Positions 1-13,982 of a DNA stretch of 64,000 bases are shown one piece after another. Origin of the DNA: Typha latifolia (taxonomy: Eukaryota; Streptophyta; Magnoliopsida; Poales; Typhaceae); assembly GCA_019914945.1 (NCBI GenBank), contig CM034108.1, positions 11,472,280 through 11,536,279 of the forward strand. Reading direction: 5' to 3'. Numbering within the stretch: position 1 is the first letter of the stretch; every line of letters starts with the position of its first letter. The translations under genes and the position numbers were made by a program. Below the pieces are notes generated by a model. It did no database searches. It was given only the letters and a program-made list of their open reading frames with translations, and was not told where the DNA came from.

Positions 1-25
1 TATGTTAAGCATTTATAACCGCTAC

Positions 26-3000
26 CTGACCAAAGTTACTGATGCCATTTTGTTGAGCAACCGGTGTCGCTCCTGGAATTTGATAACCAAGATTTGTCCA
101 GTTGTGAGCCGGAAAATTTCCATTTGGCACATGGGAACCATTAATGATTGGTTGATTGGCTCTCCCTGGAAATGTTGGGGGCACACCACCTGATTTAGCT
201 GCAGCCATTAGAAGAGCTTGTTGCTGGGAAAGAAATGTGAGCTGCTGCTGGTGAATGGCATATGGTGAAACCATGTTGGACTGCAGGGCACCACAAACAG
301 AAGTGAGATGGAGAATTTGAGATATTGCATCCATTTTATGATACTTGTTAAATGGAATGGACAACATGAGAATAGCAGCAAGTGCAAAGCATCAGCTGGT
401 TAATTGGCATCACTAGCTGGTGCCAACAGAATAATTAGGTTGTCCTCGCTTGCTTGTGGTGTCAACTTCTGACCACATTGCACTGGAATCACTAGCCCAT
501 GATCCATAGAAGTGATGATAAAAATCTAAACTTACACAATTCTTTTCTTCTCTAATCGAACAAAAATAGGCGCCATAAAATGTAGAATTTTTATAGAAAA
601 TTTCAGGACCATTTACTTCTAAATCATCTTTAAAGAAAATATGAAAACAAATGCCAAATATGGTGAGTAGAACAAGAAAAGAAAAACATTCCCAAGTCTT
701 GTGGAACATAGCTTACCTAAGGCCTTTGGGCAAAATTCCTTCGAGAAAGTAACACTCATTGACTGCAAAGCTTTAAGTTATATGGACTTATGGTGCCATG
801 TGTACAAGGGCAGTCCCTTAACCAGACAGGCAAGTGCTTAGTGTGTTTGGTTGTTCTCTGAAGCCTTTATCAAAAATGATCTAGTAAATGTCAAAATCTC
901 TCCTGGCGGATGCTCCTCACGTTGTGATCCTTTGATCAATATATAGCATCCCCTTCTTCTTGGCTGTAAAAGTTGAACAAGATGGATCGCTCATTCCCTT
1001 GGCCTAATTTCAGTGAAGGGTGGTGACAGGTTTCATGACTGATGACTCTCAAGTGTGAAATTATATGTGGAGGTATGAGGCCATCCAATGTGACAATGTA
1101 CAGCATGTGGAAGCATTTGGAATATAATAGTGCTCATCAAAGCCAAGCAGAAAGGCTTGAATAAAACTAAAGATAGATGACAAGAACATTCTATCTCTTA
1201 CATCTTGCATGAAGCAAAGCAGGCTGCTAACTTGCTTGCTAATCACAGTAGACTAGCTCAATTACTTCTTGTTGTGAAGATAACAAGCACACAGACCTGG
1301 TTCATTGTGTGTGAAACTGCTTGGTTGGAGCTTTAAGGCTTGAGTAAGGACTGCCCTAAGACAATTACGACCTTTTTTTTATTATTTCTTTGTTATAAGG
1401 TAGCCATTATTGATGATCGAATTTTCACTCTCTTAGTTTAACAATTCCTATTTTTGGCTTCAGAATAAGGAGTTAAGCATGCTTTACATGAAATTTAAAA
1501 CTGCAACTATACCAAACTAATTGTAAGACTGAGTAACAAGACAACAAATATTATAAGGACAGTTATCCCAATTTTCTTAGTGCTACAATAAACTACAATC
1601 TATAATTTCCCGAGGCAGAAATGATAGATTCTGGCATTTATAATAACAATTCATGCTAATAACAAGGATTTGATAAATGACCTTTTCAAAGAGACTCATG
1701 ATGTCAGTCTTTGCATTCATTGGGGGATTCTTTGGAGCTGAGGACAAAGTCACCGCTGGTGAATCTTTAAATAAGTCTTCGATTCTGGATGCAGAAGTTG
1801 CACTTTCAGTTGGTCTTGCAATATCATTTGTCTTGGCACCATGTGTCACTTCTGCGGCTGCAAAAATAAGTTGGACAAACACAAGAAAAAGTAAATTATA
1901 ATCTTGGTTCCAAATTAATGACTCAAAATGTTGATCCAGGAAAGAAATATCACAAATTATACTCAAACAGAATACATCAGCCATTGCATTTGATGAGAAT
2001 CTGTTATCACTTATTAATTCTGATGAAATAACAAGTAGTGATATGATGGGACTCACACTTGAATCCTGCCCATGCACCATCATCATTGGAAGATGACCCT
2101 GGTCGCTTGTCACTTGTAACATCCATTGAAAGCATGTTAAAGAGATCAGTTGCATAATCGACAACTGGAGGTGGTACAGGTGGAGAATCCACTTTCAGGG
2201 GTGTGGTATCAATTTTTGCAGGAGCTGTCTCCGGAGATTGTGGAGAATCAGCCTTAGGTGTGGCTGGCTCTGCTTTTGATTCAGAGGAAACCTGTTTTCC
2301 CGCAAGGTAAACCAGATTAGAGACTAAATGCGATTCAAGGAGTCAGAAACCAACACAAGAGATAAAATAAATTGACAAAAAGAGTTTAGATCTTTAAGAA
2401 TCTGTAAGCTTACCAGGATGGAGCATGAATGGCACTCACAGGGATCCAATAAAAAAAATTCCTTTTCTAGATTATTTACTTTTAGCAAATTCAAAGAGAC
2501 AAATGAACATTGTGGCACCAAGCAATAAATATGATGGCATTTAGCAGACAAATATTCAAAGTTTCTCTTCTTCTACCTTCAAGAAAAGGCTATATCTTGT
2601 ATGACTGTATGAGTTAACGATATACACTTGGTGCTGAAAAATCTCCAATATCTTGCACTTATAATCTCTCCAAGTTGGAGTATCCAACATTTACCAAAAT
2701 TTCATTGTCTCCAGATAATCACCTTCAAAACATGTTACATGTCTTGGCTCAATATCAATTTTCTGTAGATTCTATTACAAATGACTTAGCAAACACCAAC
2801 AACAATTGATAAAATATTGTCTATGAAACAGTAAGGACACCAATGAGGGAAAATAATAATTCCTTTTATCTCAACAAATCTTCTCTCATAACTAAGTAGG
2901 GGAAAAACTAGTTTGTTGATAGACACAAGCAACTTTGTTACTGAAAGCTTTTAACACAAAAGAATGACGTTAGTTAGCAGCACATCTAGTCCAAATGTTC

Positions 3001-3760
3001 ATCATATCAAACTGAAACCTACCAGCACATAAGATTGGCTGAATATAAAAAGTTAAAAACTATACCAATCAATGATGACCCTGCTGACCACCGGCCAGCA
3101 CGGCTTGTGCCGCGGCATTTGCCGGCCGTGCCGTAATAGAGAAGGTAAGGAACTATTTACCTTCACCCTTCAGTGCTCGTCGTCGCTAATTCACCGCTCG
3201 CGCAGTCAGAATCAGAAAAAAAAAATTTGGGGGGTTGAGAGAGGAGGGTGCACGTGCAGCCCCTCCCCTCTCCTTCTCTGTCACGCAACAGGAAGGGTGG
3301 TTGCGAGATTGTCGGCCACTCCGAATCAAATTCAGATTAGAATTTAAAACCTAACCTATAAAAACTTAAATCCTCTCTTATCCACCCACCGCAACCACCT
3401 TCTTTCCTCTTTTCATCTTCTTCTTCTTCTTCTTCTTTCTTTACCATCAGAATCGTCGTTGTGGAATCGGATCGCCGGAGTGCCGCCGGAGCAATCAAAG
3501 ACCACCATACGACTCGTCGGTAAGCCCTCTCCCACCCCTCAAAATTAATTTCAGTTTAATAAGGCAAAATGAAAATACCTAAATTTGGGGTTCTCGACTT
3601 CATCGGTAAATCAGGCCGGCCGGCGGCTTCGGGTCGCAACCGCATCATCACCGAAAGCTTCGTGCTCTAAGCCCAGTGTCGGTGGTATCTTCTAGGGAGC
3701 CCTCGTGGCTCCAATCGACGTCGGCCGTTGGTGGTGGGTTCTCCTCCACCTCGTGAGAAC

Positions 3761-3822
<62 letters not shown>

Positions 3823-6800
3823 CCGATCGTGACTCGCCGCCGGTAGAGTCACCGACGGCCACTCTCTCTCGATTCTTCCCTTCCTCGCGTTGGACGCGAG
3901 AAGGGAGAAAAAGGGGTGGGTTGGGCTCGGGTTTAACCCGAGCCAACCCCTTTTTCTTTTGAATTCGGGTTCGAATTCGAGTTTGGATTTCGGATCCACA
4001 GACCCGACCCGAACCAATTAAATTGGATGGGCTGCGGGCTAAACCGCAGCCCAATCTATTTTCTCGGCTGGGCCTTGGCCCAGCCCGATTAGTTTCTTTT
4101 GGCTGGGCTTTGCCCAGCCCGATTAGCTTCATTTTTGGAATGGGCCGGGCCAGCAGTAGCCCAGCCCATCCCAATCCAATGGGTAAATTAAACCCATTTT
4201 AGTTATTTTTAGTTTTTAAAATTTAAAATTATTGATATTATTCAAATTAAAATTTTATTATTATTTATTATTTAAGGTGGTAATTTTTAGTACGTGAGTT
4301 TGAGATTTCGATTGTCTTGCCTAGACTCAGGTGAGTAGATTCACTCATATATTTATTTTATTATATTTCGTACCTTTGTCAAACCATGCAAAATTTTCTG
4401 TGTGCAAATTATTTATTTCACCCTTACGTGCAAAAAATTTAATTGTTATATTTTCTATGTGCATTTAATCATTATACTCAGTGCATCACCATACTTTGTG
4501 CAAATATTAAATTTAGTGAAAAGAAAAATGAGACCAGTATTGGTACGACTTAGAGAACAGTCCCGGTATAAATCGCTTGTGATTTTCTGTGGTGACTGAA
4601 GTCTATCTGAAAGTCCAGGGGAAAGTCCTAAATCAGATCGCTGCAATGACTTTCTTAGGTGACTCTGGCGGGGTTAGGGAAGAATCCTAGAATGAATGAG
4701 AAATTTCCTAAGTAATTCCAACTTCTCTCAACGGTTAGTGGAAAAGACAGAGTGTGTTGATCGCATAGTGATACCATCTGATGACCATAACCGGATCAGC
4801 TATGAAGAAAAGTCTCGAGCGTCATCTCGAGGTGACTTCTAGTTTATGTGGATCCACAGGGTTTAAACCCATTGAGACATATGACAGTATAAATATTGAA
4901 AAGATGTTAATACGTTGAAACTATGCAAGGTTACAAGTTGTGACTCTTTATGGTGATCATTTTTATTATTTTAAAGAGCATGCTTATTGCAAATTGTTGT
5001 GGATATTGTTGCTTTCAGTTAATCTTATTCAGCATTAATATAATTTAGAATTTATTTGGTTTTCGAGTGGATTCCACTCACTGAGCTATAATTGTTGGCT
5101 CATGAATTTTTTTTTGTATTTATTTATCTATCTCAGGTAATAGTCAGCGGGGCGATTGAGCGAGATGTATCCAAACTCCACCTCCACTTAGAATTCACCT
5201 ATTTACTTTTCTGCTCTTTTATATTTTATGCTTTAGATTAAAAGTTTTATTTATTTAGTTTAGAGACTCAAAAACATTAACATTGTTTTATGTTATTTGT
5301 AATTAGTTTTAAATTTTAATAAAGCAGATATTCATTTTATTTATTTAATTGTCATCGTACTCGTAGAAAGTATTATTAAGGCTTCGTGTATCTCAAGCAT
5401 ATTGAGATGCATGGCCGGTCATAATTTCTATTTCGGGTCGTGACACGTGCCCCCGTTGGGTGCCCTAGCCCAAGGGATGAAGAGGAGAGAGAGAGAGTCG
5501 GTTGATTAAAAACTTAAGTTGCAGATCCCAACAGGAGTGTGAGCGGCGAGCAGCAAATACATCCGACAAGAATAATGAGAAAGTTGAACATAGTATTTTT
5601 TAATGGAATAAAATTAGGTCACCTGGCTGGATGCTTTAGAAGCCACTGGAATATTTTTCTTCATGGTGGGAGGTGAATGATTGTTCTCATGGTTCACCTG
5701 AGACTGAGAACTCCTGTCTTCCCGTGCATTCGAAGATGACTTTGATATTCCGTTCCTAGGAATCCATCTTTTATCTTCATATCTAGCAGTTGCAACTTCA
5801 TGCTTTTAGTACCAAGTTCAAAATTTACCACTACAAGAACATGAAACAGAAAAACAAAACAAACAAAAACTCCAAAGACACATAAAAGGAAAAAAAACCA
5901 TACTTTGCGCGGATGAAGTTTTCAATTCCAACTCGATCATAATTTGGAGGAAGCTCTGCTTCCCAGTAGTTATTTGACTTTTCATTTCCCATTGCTGCAT
6001 ATTGGGAGCAGTAACAAGCATTAGCAACCTACTTAGCATAATTGATGTTCTCATGCTTCAGTAGTAAGACAATAATGGCAGCAAACTTGATGTAATGCAT
6101 GACTGTTAGGTGAAGGGTAGGTTAAGGAAACTACTAAACTATATGCTTTAAACAAATGCAACATGTCCTAGTGCATGATTTGTATGTGATGGGTGGGTCC
6201 AGGAAAAGGAAGATTATATACTTTGAATAAACGCAACCTGTTCCGGAAGCCATGTATCAAGAGTCGCAGACCTTACCTGCATTAGACATCAAGCATTCAA
6301 TCAGATAGGTTGCAGAATCTTAGCTAAGATAAGATTGCTGTGATGGGGGAAAAAGGTGGTCAATACAATATATCAGATTTAGTCAAGGTCTCAGAATATC
6401 CTGCAAATACAGTTAACACCCCAGTAAGCGAGAACTGTCTGACTTGTTATGAAGAGGCTTTGCAAAAATCCAGTTCACTCCATTATAATGCCATAGATCA
6501 CCAAACTCAAGTTTTACAACAGATAAGCTTGCAAAGCAAATTAAGTATGCTATAAAACAAGCAGCAAGATCAATGACTACAAGAAACAGATTTACACCAT
6601 GGTGATAAATGACATTGACTGTAGAAGTTCTAAGGTCACAAATTTGTAAACCATCCATGTACAAGAAAGACAAATTGAAAGTCAGTCTTGAAGCTTGTTT
6701 GCATGAATGTTTTAGAACAAAAGAACGAAAGGATACTATGCATGTTTTTCATGTTATAATCACAAGATTAACTGACTGTGTTACTTTACTGGTCCCATAT

Positions 6801-9800
6801 GTGCAAATTGCAGTGAACCCGTCACATGTCTTTTAGAAGAACTAAAGCAAGAACAAAAGGACCTCAAACTCTCAAAGCAAATGAAAAGGATGATATATAA
6901 ATAACTTTGTTTCCACTTATGTGTTCAAACAAACTGAGCATACAATAAGCCCACAGAATGTAACAACCATTTAAAGCCCACAGTTAGTACAAAACAGGTA
7001 TTCTGAGGTATCCAGTATCCTACAGCAAATGAACTGCAAATGCTGAAACTAAAGAGCTGCTCGCCTGCTCTAAGACACCTAAGGTACAGTATTTTTCAAT
7101 CAAGCATTAAGTTCGCCGGTATGAATTGTTAAGTGATTGCAACTCTGTTAAAGACATGAAATGAATCCAAAAGGTTGGTGCCTCATGTTCTTTGTTGAAT
7201 TTCTTAAACTACCACAAGGTGTCAAGGTATTGCCTGCTGATTAAAACTAAGTTGGAACTAAGATGAGGATATTACTTAGCCAGAAGCACTGCTAAATAAT
7301 TCTATTCTGATGTTTAACAAAACCATGAACAACAATCACAAAATGCTAGGTGAATGTGGCAAACATATAGACTTTGTTAATGACCTTTGATATGTGTACT
7401 CCCAAACTTCTATGGATTCCAGAGCACTGCATGCATATAAAGATTCCAAGATTCACGCTTGCCCATCTAGGACCTCTGCAAGAACATCCAATCAACACTA
7501 ATAATTAAAAGAAAAACAAACTGGAATTATCTGAATCATATAAATATCATCCAGGGAATATAAAATAGTATGAGAAAGAATGCCAGAATCTAAAATAAGG
7601 AAATGCTAAGTTATAGTAGGGGTAATTTGAACTTCGAAGGTACATGAATTTAGTCATCTTTCTCCAAAGATATCTACTGACCATAACAAGGTTCTAACTC
7701 TTAAATATTTCAGAAGGTTCATAGTTTCTCACATAATGATCAAAAGGAGAGTTTTTATGCCTTCAGAATAAAAGATATCTAAGAGTCTAAGATCACCAAT
7801 TTCACAAATGTTACGATATCCTCTCCACATAATACAAACTTTGAGAACTTATGGTAAAAAAATTTAGAGATAGAATATATCCCAAGTTGGACTAAATTTT
7901 TTTTTCCTTTTCCATTTCAGAATAAGATTCTTCCAGCCACATATCTTCCAAATATATACAGGTCCTATTCATACACATAAATTCAATAGAATTATCCATA
8001 TACTTAAATTTCATTCTACTATTTAGAAATTACAATAGTTTTGTCATGTTAAAGCCTAAAGCTAAATTTCATATAGAATCATTACATTTTTTTTATCTAA
8101 AGTACGTACAGAACTTACAGTGCCAAAGTATACTGGAAATTTGAGCCCGTGTTAATACATATCTAGAGATATCATCAGAAGATTATTACCCAAAGAAAAT
8201 GTAAATGTGCTCAAGCAAAAACCACATCATAAAAGTGTATAATCAAGAAAACATGCAAGTCAAGTAGTAATGAGTATGTTAACATTTCACTAATTCTTTT
8301 ACCCACAAACGTTTCTCTATGAATTTAAAGCTTGTCCGCTGCCAACGCACAATAATTCAACTTCAGGAAAATATATAGGGTTGGCTAGTGATGATAATAA
8401 AGATTGCTCCTCCTTCCTCAAGTACTTTACCTTATTCCTAGGATTGCTAAAAGCTAATGTTAGCAGTCAATAATAAATCAGAAAGTTCTTAGAAGCAAAG
8501 AGCATATCTAGAATCACAAGTTATTAGCACCCATTACTTGGATTTGCAGTCAGCACATTCCCTGTTCTCTGGCAGCTTTAGAAGTCCTTCCAGAACCTGC
8601 GGAAGTATAGGAAAATATAAGGAAAACAAAAAATCATTAGATGGTCATTTTTAATGAAACAGGAATGAGAAAATGACCGATGGTTCAACAGTAACATTGA
8701 CTCTGGTAAAATTTGTAATAAAGGGATAGGATGATCAAATGATAAAACATCTAAAGGATATTGTGGAACTAGAGCTCTATCTCTCTCTTCTCCCTTACCA
8801 ACGACATGATTACCTAACTGCTTGCATAGCACATATGCACTACGTCATAGCTCAACCACTAGGATAGTAGGATATTGTATAGCCACCTTTAAACATTGAT
8901 CACAAGGGAGAGAATGTTGATTTACAATGCATCTAGATGTCTCTCACCTACAAGTATATGTAAGTTAAGATATCTGAACAGAGCCACTATAGGTGCAAAG
9001 AAGCTTAAGATTGAGCGAGCCAAGAGATAGACTCAATTTGAAATGGAATGAATCAAAAGCTCAAGCTCAACATGAGTTGGGATAGGCAAAACTTCAACTC
9101 AGCTGACTGAGCCTTGAAATTAGGTATTCATGGCCTCGGCGGAAGTGTTATTTTGAATTTTTTGACAAAATTTTCAATATTTCAAATTTTCAATATAAAA
9201 CAGCAGTAATTGCTTTCTTGGTCTAAAGTGTTGATAGAATCATAGAATGATCTTTGGTAATTGTCAATGTGAACCTATAACTCATATAGATCATGAGATG
9301 ACGAGTCACATTAGATTAGGCTATACTGCCTATACATGTTTAAGTTTCAGAAAGCTTGGAAAATTGAACTCCATGGTGTACATATGCTTGTAGAAATCTC
9401 CTCTTTACCTTATATAATGATATTCTTTCAATTATTCTCATATTTTTTTTCTGCCAACCCTTTGATTGTTCTTTTACTCTTCTTGTTATTAAAGTTTTGA
9501 TAACTCTGGAATCTGGAGATATTTAGGTAAATGACAATCTGATCATAACTCGGCTCACCTTGCCTGCATCAAACCTTAACCACACAGTGTCACTATTATC
9601 CTTTTAAAACTTCTCTTATAGTTTTTTTTTTTCTTTTGTGTGCGTGTTTGTTTTGGTACTGCTCAACAACAGAAATAACATCACGAAAATTTCAGAAACA
9701 TGATATTGCTGTAATTAGGCGAACGCCAATTGGTAGTTTGCCATCTAGAGTAAGTTTAATCGGATCATATAGTTAAAAGAGGTGTTCATGTATTTCTCAT

Positions 9801-10300
9801 AAGACAAACACAAGGGGAAAGAAAGCATGATTAAACAAAATTTAGCTTCTTCAATATGCGAAACTTATTTCCCAATCTTTAAAACAATTAGAAGACGAAC
9901 AGAAATAACTAGGTAGCACTCCTTAAAGCGCGCAATCTTGATGAAACAAGATTAAAAAAATCGCATATTTCTAATAAATAACTGATGCACAACTAACACT
10001 ATAGCTCTTCCAATAACTTATAGCACTAAAGATCCAATTATTCACATGAAATAGAAAAGAAACATGTAGACAATCTACAGATCCCTAAAGAATCACAAGA
10101 AATCAAGAAGAGCACCATAAACAGATCTCAAAATTTCCTGCTTTCCAAGAGCCAGATCAACGAACCTTGCCAAACAAAATCGCACTTTTATGATCTAAAG
10201 ACACCTAAAGCATCGAAAAAGAAGGGGATTTGGCAGAGGAAGACCACACCTTCTTGTGTTTGGCATTAAGCTCTTTGGAAACAGAGGCCTTCTCGTTCAT
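26..10300 (-). CDS. AGD5: ARF GTPase-activating protein, AGD5/NEVERSHED type (3' end outside window)
   Basis: Stimulates GTP hydrolysis on ARF GTPases. Arabidopsis AGD5/NEV acts at the trans-Golgi network and is needed for organ abscission (family knowledge). Exons: 10250-10300, 8538-8596, 7385-7475, 6222-6276, 5904-5994, 5623-5782, 2057-2291, 1682-1857 and 26-280, followed by a GT donor at 25-24. All have AG acceptors and matching phases, giving 391 visible residues. The start [17 protein letters not shown] is the family N-terminus. The ArfGAP zinc finger is C31-x2-C34-x16-C51-x2-C54, and the catalytic arginine is in GIHRSLG (R59). The low-complexity tail carries [23 protein letters not shown] and a Gln/Ala-rich segment ([14 protein letters not shown]), as in AGD5. 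The last part of the tail lies off the left edge. Intron 6 (2292-5622) is swollen by a transposon insertion. Intron 1 is 1.65 kb. Very confident on family, fairly confident on orthology. Confidence 0.93.
3279..5445 (+). mobile_element. Probable solo LTR nested in the hAT-like element
   Basis: The segment begins TGTCACG and ends CGTGACA, a 7-bp inverted terminus of the kind found on LTR retrotransposons (ending CATGGCCGG...GGGTCGTGACA). It has a TATA-like CCTATAAAAAC near 3354-3364 followed by a pyrimidine-rich leader, and a repeated GGCTGGGC..CAGCCCGATTAG block at 4060-4130. There is no internal gag/pol coding sequence. A clean 5-bp target duplication is not seen: TTCTC lies before it and CGTGC after. 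A CGTGC at 3253 could instead mark the left edge. It is therefore called a probable solo LTR, boundaries uncertain. Confidence 0.5.
3764..3818 (+). repeat. (GA)n microsatellite
   Basis: Uninterrupted GA dinucleotides of about 55 bp inside the probable LTR. Apparent open frames here are translations of the repeat, not genes. Confidence 0.95.
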
Positions 10301-13300
10301 TCTGTCGCCCCACAGACTGTACGGATCTGTCCGGAATTTTGGCACAGGGGATCGAGCAAAGGAGAGGCGACTTCTGTAATATAAATTACGATTATTATAT
10401 CTCCTCTCCTCTTCTCTTCTCTTCTCTAGGCCGCCTCTCTTCCTACACACACACAGAGAGACAGAGAGAGAAAGAAAGATATAGAGGATCCAATAGAGAG
10501 AGAAGAAGAACAAATCAAATCAGAGAGGAAGACGAAGGAAGGAAGGAATCCTCCACCTTCCTTCTCTTCCTATTTATTATTATCGGAAAACGTTGTGTGT
10601 GTTCCTTCGGGGAAGTTATTCCGTCTTTCTATTTTTCTTTTTTCTCTTTTTTTTTAAAGAAAAAATAATAAAATAAATAACAAATCCTCAAAAGAGTTTA
10701 GACTTTCTTTCACGGCTCACAACAAACATCATATCAAAAGTATTTGTATTAAAAAAAAAATTATTCCTTATCTCAAATAATTATTATTCTTAATCCCTCT
10801 CCATAAGTCATTAAAATCAAACTCCGATCTACATTGTTATCTTTATAGTAGTCCAGGATCCTGTTAATAATTGTACCCATGGGATATTTGGAATAGAAGC
10901 CAATGGGTGGTTAATAGCCTGGAATTAAACTAATACTATGGATTAATATCCAAGAAATTAGCAACAGAAAGATGCCACGCCACGTAAGAAAGGAACTCCA
11001 TCTCAGTATCATAATTCACATGCATAGCTATTAGCTAACTACATATTACTTTATTCAAGTGGTGGTGGGGAAATATGAAGCAAGTGGATTTTGCATTGGA
11101 TGCAAAAGTCAGCGGCAAGTGTGTGAATTGGTTAACATTGATGCATATGATGGCCATGGCATGACATGGCATAGGGAACACATAGCCATGCATGCAAACT
11201 TGTCACTAAAATGCATCTAATTTGGAGACTTAAAGCAAAGAGGTGGTGAGTGAGATTTTGGAGGTGCCACTTGTGTGGTGCCAAAATTATTATTAATTTT
11301 ATATATTTTTTCTATGTTTTTAAAATAATATGAAATGTAATTGTCGCATCACATAGAGAGATGCTTCTTTCTTCTTCTTTTTTTATATAGAAGAAAAATG
11401 AGAATTTAATGATATCTTAGTTAAATTGGTGTTATTGAAATTTGAAGTTGACAAGACTCGTAGAACATAAACTCTTTTAACCATCTAAGTAGATCAAAAA
11501 GGTGAAAGATAAAAAGATAGATACCATTGGCATTCAATATGTCGAAAATGTAATTGTAGATTCTTTAATTCTTTTTGGGAGTGGGTATTTATGGCGCAAA
11601 AATTAGTATCTATAGAGCTATGATGATTTATATATATATAAAAGAGTTGCTATGATTTTAAAATTGAAAGCATTTTTTTTTAAAAAAAAAATGATTGAAT
11701 AAACTATCTGATTTTATTGTCCTTTTGCTAATTTTTTGCTCCCAAACTACCAGGGAGAGTTAAACTGAGTTGGAAGAGTGGAACTCCCAACCTCTTTTTC
11801 ATTAGCAGTTAGATTCTCCATCACTTGAGATATAGGGGTTTGACTAATTAGCCTTTCAATACTAACCATAGTGATAGTAATCGATTGGATTAGGTTAAGA
11901 TTGTGACAATTAATCAAAGCTTAATAGGAAGTGGTCCCTTAGGCTTAGGTTTTGGTTTGGTGGCCAGCTGGGGAATAATTGAAGAGAGGGAAAGACTTCA
12001 AAGGCAAGATGTGAAGGAATTAAGGTAGGGATCAGTTGATCCACCTGTGAATCTGTGATACAAAAGGCAAGCAAAACAATGGAAATGAGTTGTGATCAAT
12101 TAGATAGTGTTAAACAACAACCATGGTATCAATTTATTATCTCAAAGTGTTCTGAAGATGATTATATGATAAACTTTGGTTGTTTATTCTGAAAGAAATG
12201 GTATCTGCTTGTCCTTGTGTAGTAGAAAGGAAGGAAGCACTTTAAGAAATAAAGATAGGAAGGAAACAAATAAGGAGTTTTTGATCAAACAAAACCAACC
12301 TTCTTCCAGAGTGAGTTTTTGACCAAATCAGTCCCCTTTTGTTTTATTTTTTTTTATCAAAATAAACTAATCTCAAACTTAATACTAAAAGAGATCTGTT
12401 TCATTATGGCTATCAGTAAATTTATTAGTAAACCATTGAATTTAACAGCATTTTATCGAAGAATAAAAAATTCTAATAAATTTAGTGTTTTCTTCTTACA
12501 TATAAGATATTAATCTGATCGCTGTTTTATCGTTTGTCAAGAAAAAATAAGACTAAGCAAACTTAGTTGAATTTATCAGTATTTCCTCTGAAATTTTTTA
12601 AGTACATTGCTAATAAATTTAGCATTTTACATATGTAAACCACTTATAAGATTAATATTTTATTTTGTTAATTTAAAGATATAAATATTAAATTTGATAG
12701 CAATTTTATCAACATATTACTAGGGCCGTCAAAACAATCGAGCTCGGCTTGAGCTCTACTCAAACTCAATTCGATAAGGTTCGATCAAGTTTGGCTTAAA
12801 AATAGGCTGAGTTAAGTTTGATCCTGAGCCGACTCGAAATATATATATTTTGATTGCTTATAGTTTTTTGACACAATTATCTTTGTTGCTTGTAATTTAT
12901 ATTTTAATTCAAGTCTAAATCAATTCAAGCTTGGTGAGGCTCGAAAATAACTTAAATTGATATAGTTTAAAATTGCTAATTAAGCGGTTTGGCTTGAGTT
13001 TGAAATACGCTCGAATTAAAATTATTTCAATTCAATCTTGATCGGTGAGTCAGGCTCGAAATTAATTTTAATCCAAGCTTGATCAGATCGGACTCGATCA
13101 AGCTCGGCTCGTTTACATTACATCCATACATATTATTGATAACTATAGTAAAATAAATCTCTTTTGATATTAAATTAGAGGGTAATAGGTTCTCGTTAAA
13201 AAATTTGAGACAAGACTAATTTGGTCAAAGAGTCCCTAATAATAACACTTTCTTATTACTGCCAAAGATATTTGACTCAGAATAATATCATTTAAACCTT

Positions 13301-13982
13301 CTCACAAGGTTAAATCTAGCTGCATTCTAGAATGCTGCTGCACCTCTTTCCCACCAAAAATTCCATGGATTTTGACTGCTGTATGTAATTCCTGTAAATA
13401 TTTTTGCTTGCTCTATAATGAAGTAACTAGGATTATTACTATTTGCACTGAAAAGAAGAATAAAAAAAAAAAAAAACTACTCAAAGATGAGAAGATTCAA
13501 AGGCATAGGCAACAGTTCTTCCACATTAAGAAGTTGATGGGAAACTTTCCATGAAAGAAAAATGATCTACAGCATCGAGTATTTCCTTTCCTTGATTATT
13601 GGATTAAGCCCTGTTGATCTTCAATCTATCGCTTGTTCTCCTTGCGAGGTGGAACTACACTATACTTCCATTCCAAGATTCTCATGCAATTAAATCAAAA
13701 GCGTTGGTAGGAGATGGAATAAATATGTCCATTAAAAATAATCGTGCTTAGATCCCCATATAATATATATATATACATGACCTCTTTTGAGTTCTCTCTT
13801 TCCAATGTTTTACTTATTCTTCCCGAGTATTGAGACTAGTTATGAGTTATTTATTTACTTATTAATAACACCATAAAACGGTTTTACTTAGCGGCGACGA
13901 CAGAGAACACCAGTCGACCTGAAGAAGAACCCTAATTTTTCACCCTTTCCACTTTCCAAGAATTCGGTTGGACCCGGTGTAG
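10301..13982. other. Divergent intergenic region between AGD5-like and FAM21-like genes
   Basis: It holds the pyrimidine/purine-rich 5' leader of the minus-strand AGD5-like gene (to about 10560; CT runs and an ACACACAC tract near 10445). The rest is AT-rich DNA with no coding signal I can support, one dispersed repeat near 12.7-13.1 kb, and the upstream region of the plus-strand gene starting at 13983. Confidence 0.7.
12722..13118. repeat. GAGCTCGG-rich dispersed plant repeat
   Basis: Opens GGGCCGTCAAAACAATCGAGC and closes GATCAAGCTCGGCTCGTTTAC. Between these are many degenerate GAGCTCG/GGCTCGA/TCGAACC-like words in both orientations. This style (opening GGGCCGTCAAA, ends rich in GCTCG) is a common dispersed repeat of angiosperm intergenic DNA. 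The class is not determined and no target duplication was found. Confidence 0.5.

Larger units (their letters stand above)
3070..5565 (+). mobile_element. hAT-like non-autonomous element split by a second insertion
   Basis: Its left end (CAATGATGACC..., 3070-3200) aligns base by base with the left end of the intact element at 51430-51875: both run through CACCGGC/TACCGAC and the GGCCGTGCC motifs, then CTTTACC and CGTCG. Sequence at 5452-5560 (GCCCTAG, then AAGTTGCAGAT, then GAGCGGCGA) aligns with the right half of the same element (GCCCTAG, AAGTTGCGGAT, GAACGGCGA). About 2.2 kb of unrelated DNA lies between. The far right terminus is not recognisable, so the right boundary is approximate. It sits within intron 6 of the AGD5-like gene. 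Confidence 0.6.

Noticed and set aside
3667..4174. Long overlapping open frames on both strands
   Set aside because: Their length comes from the (GA)n/(CT)n microsatellite, which has no stops; the flanking residues match no protein.
9000..9125. GAGC/CTCAAGCTCAAC-rich patch in AGD5 intron 1
   Set aside because: May be a scrap of the same repeat as 12.7-13.1 kb, but too short and degraded to call.
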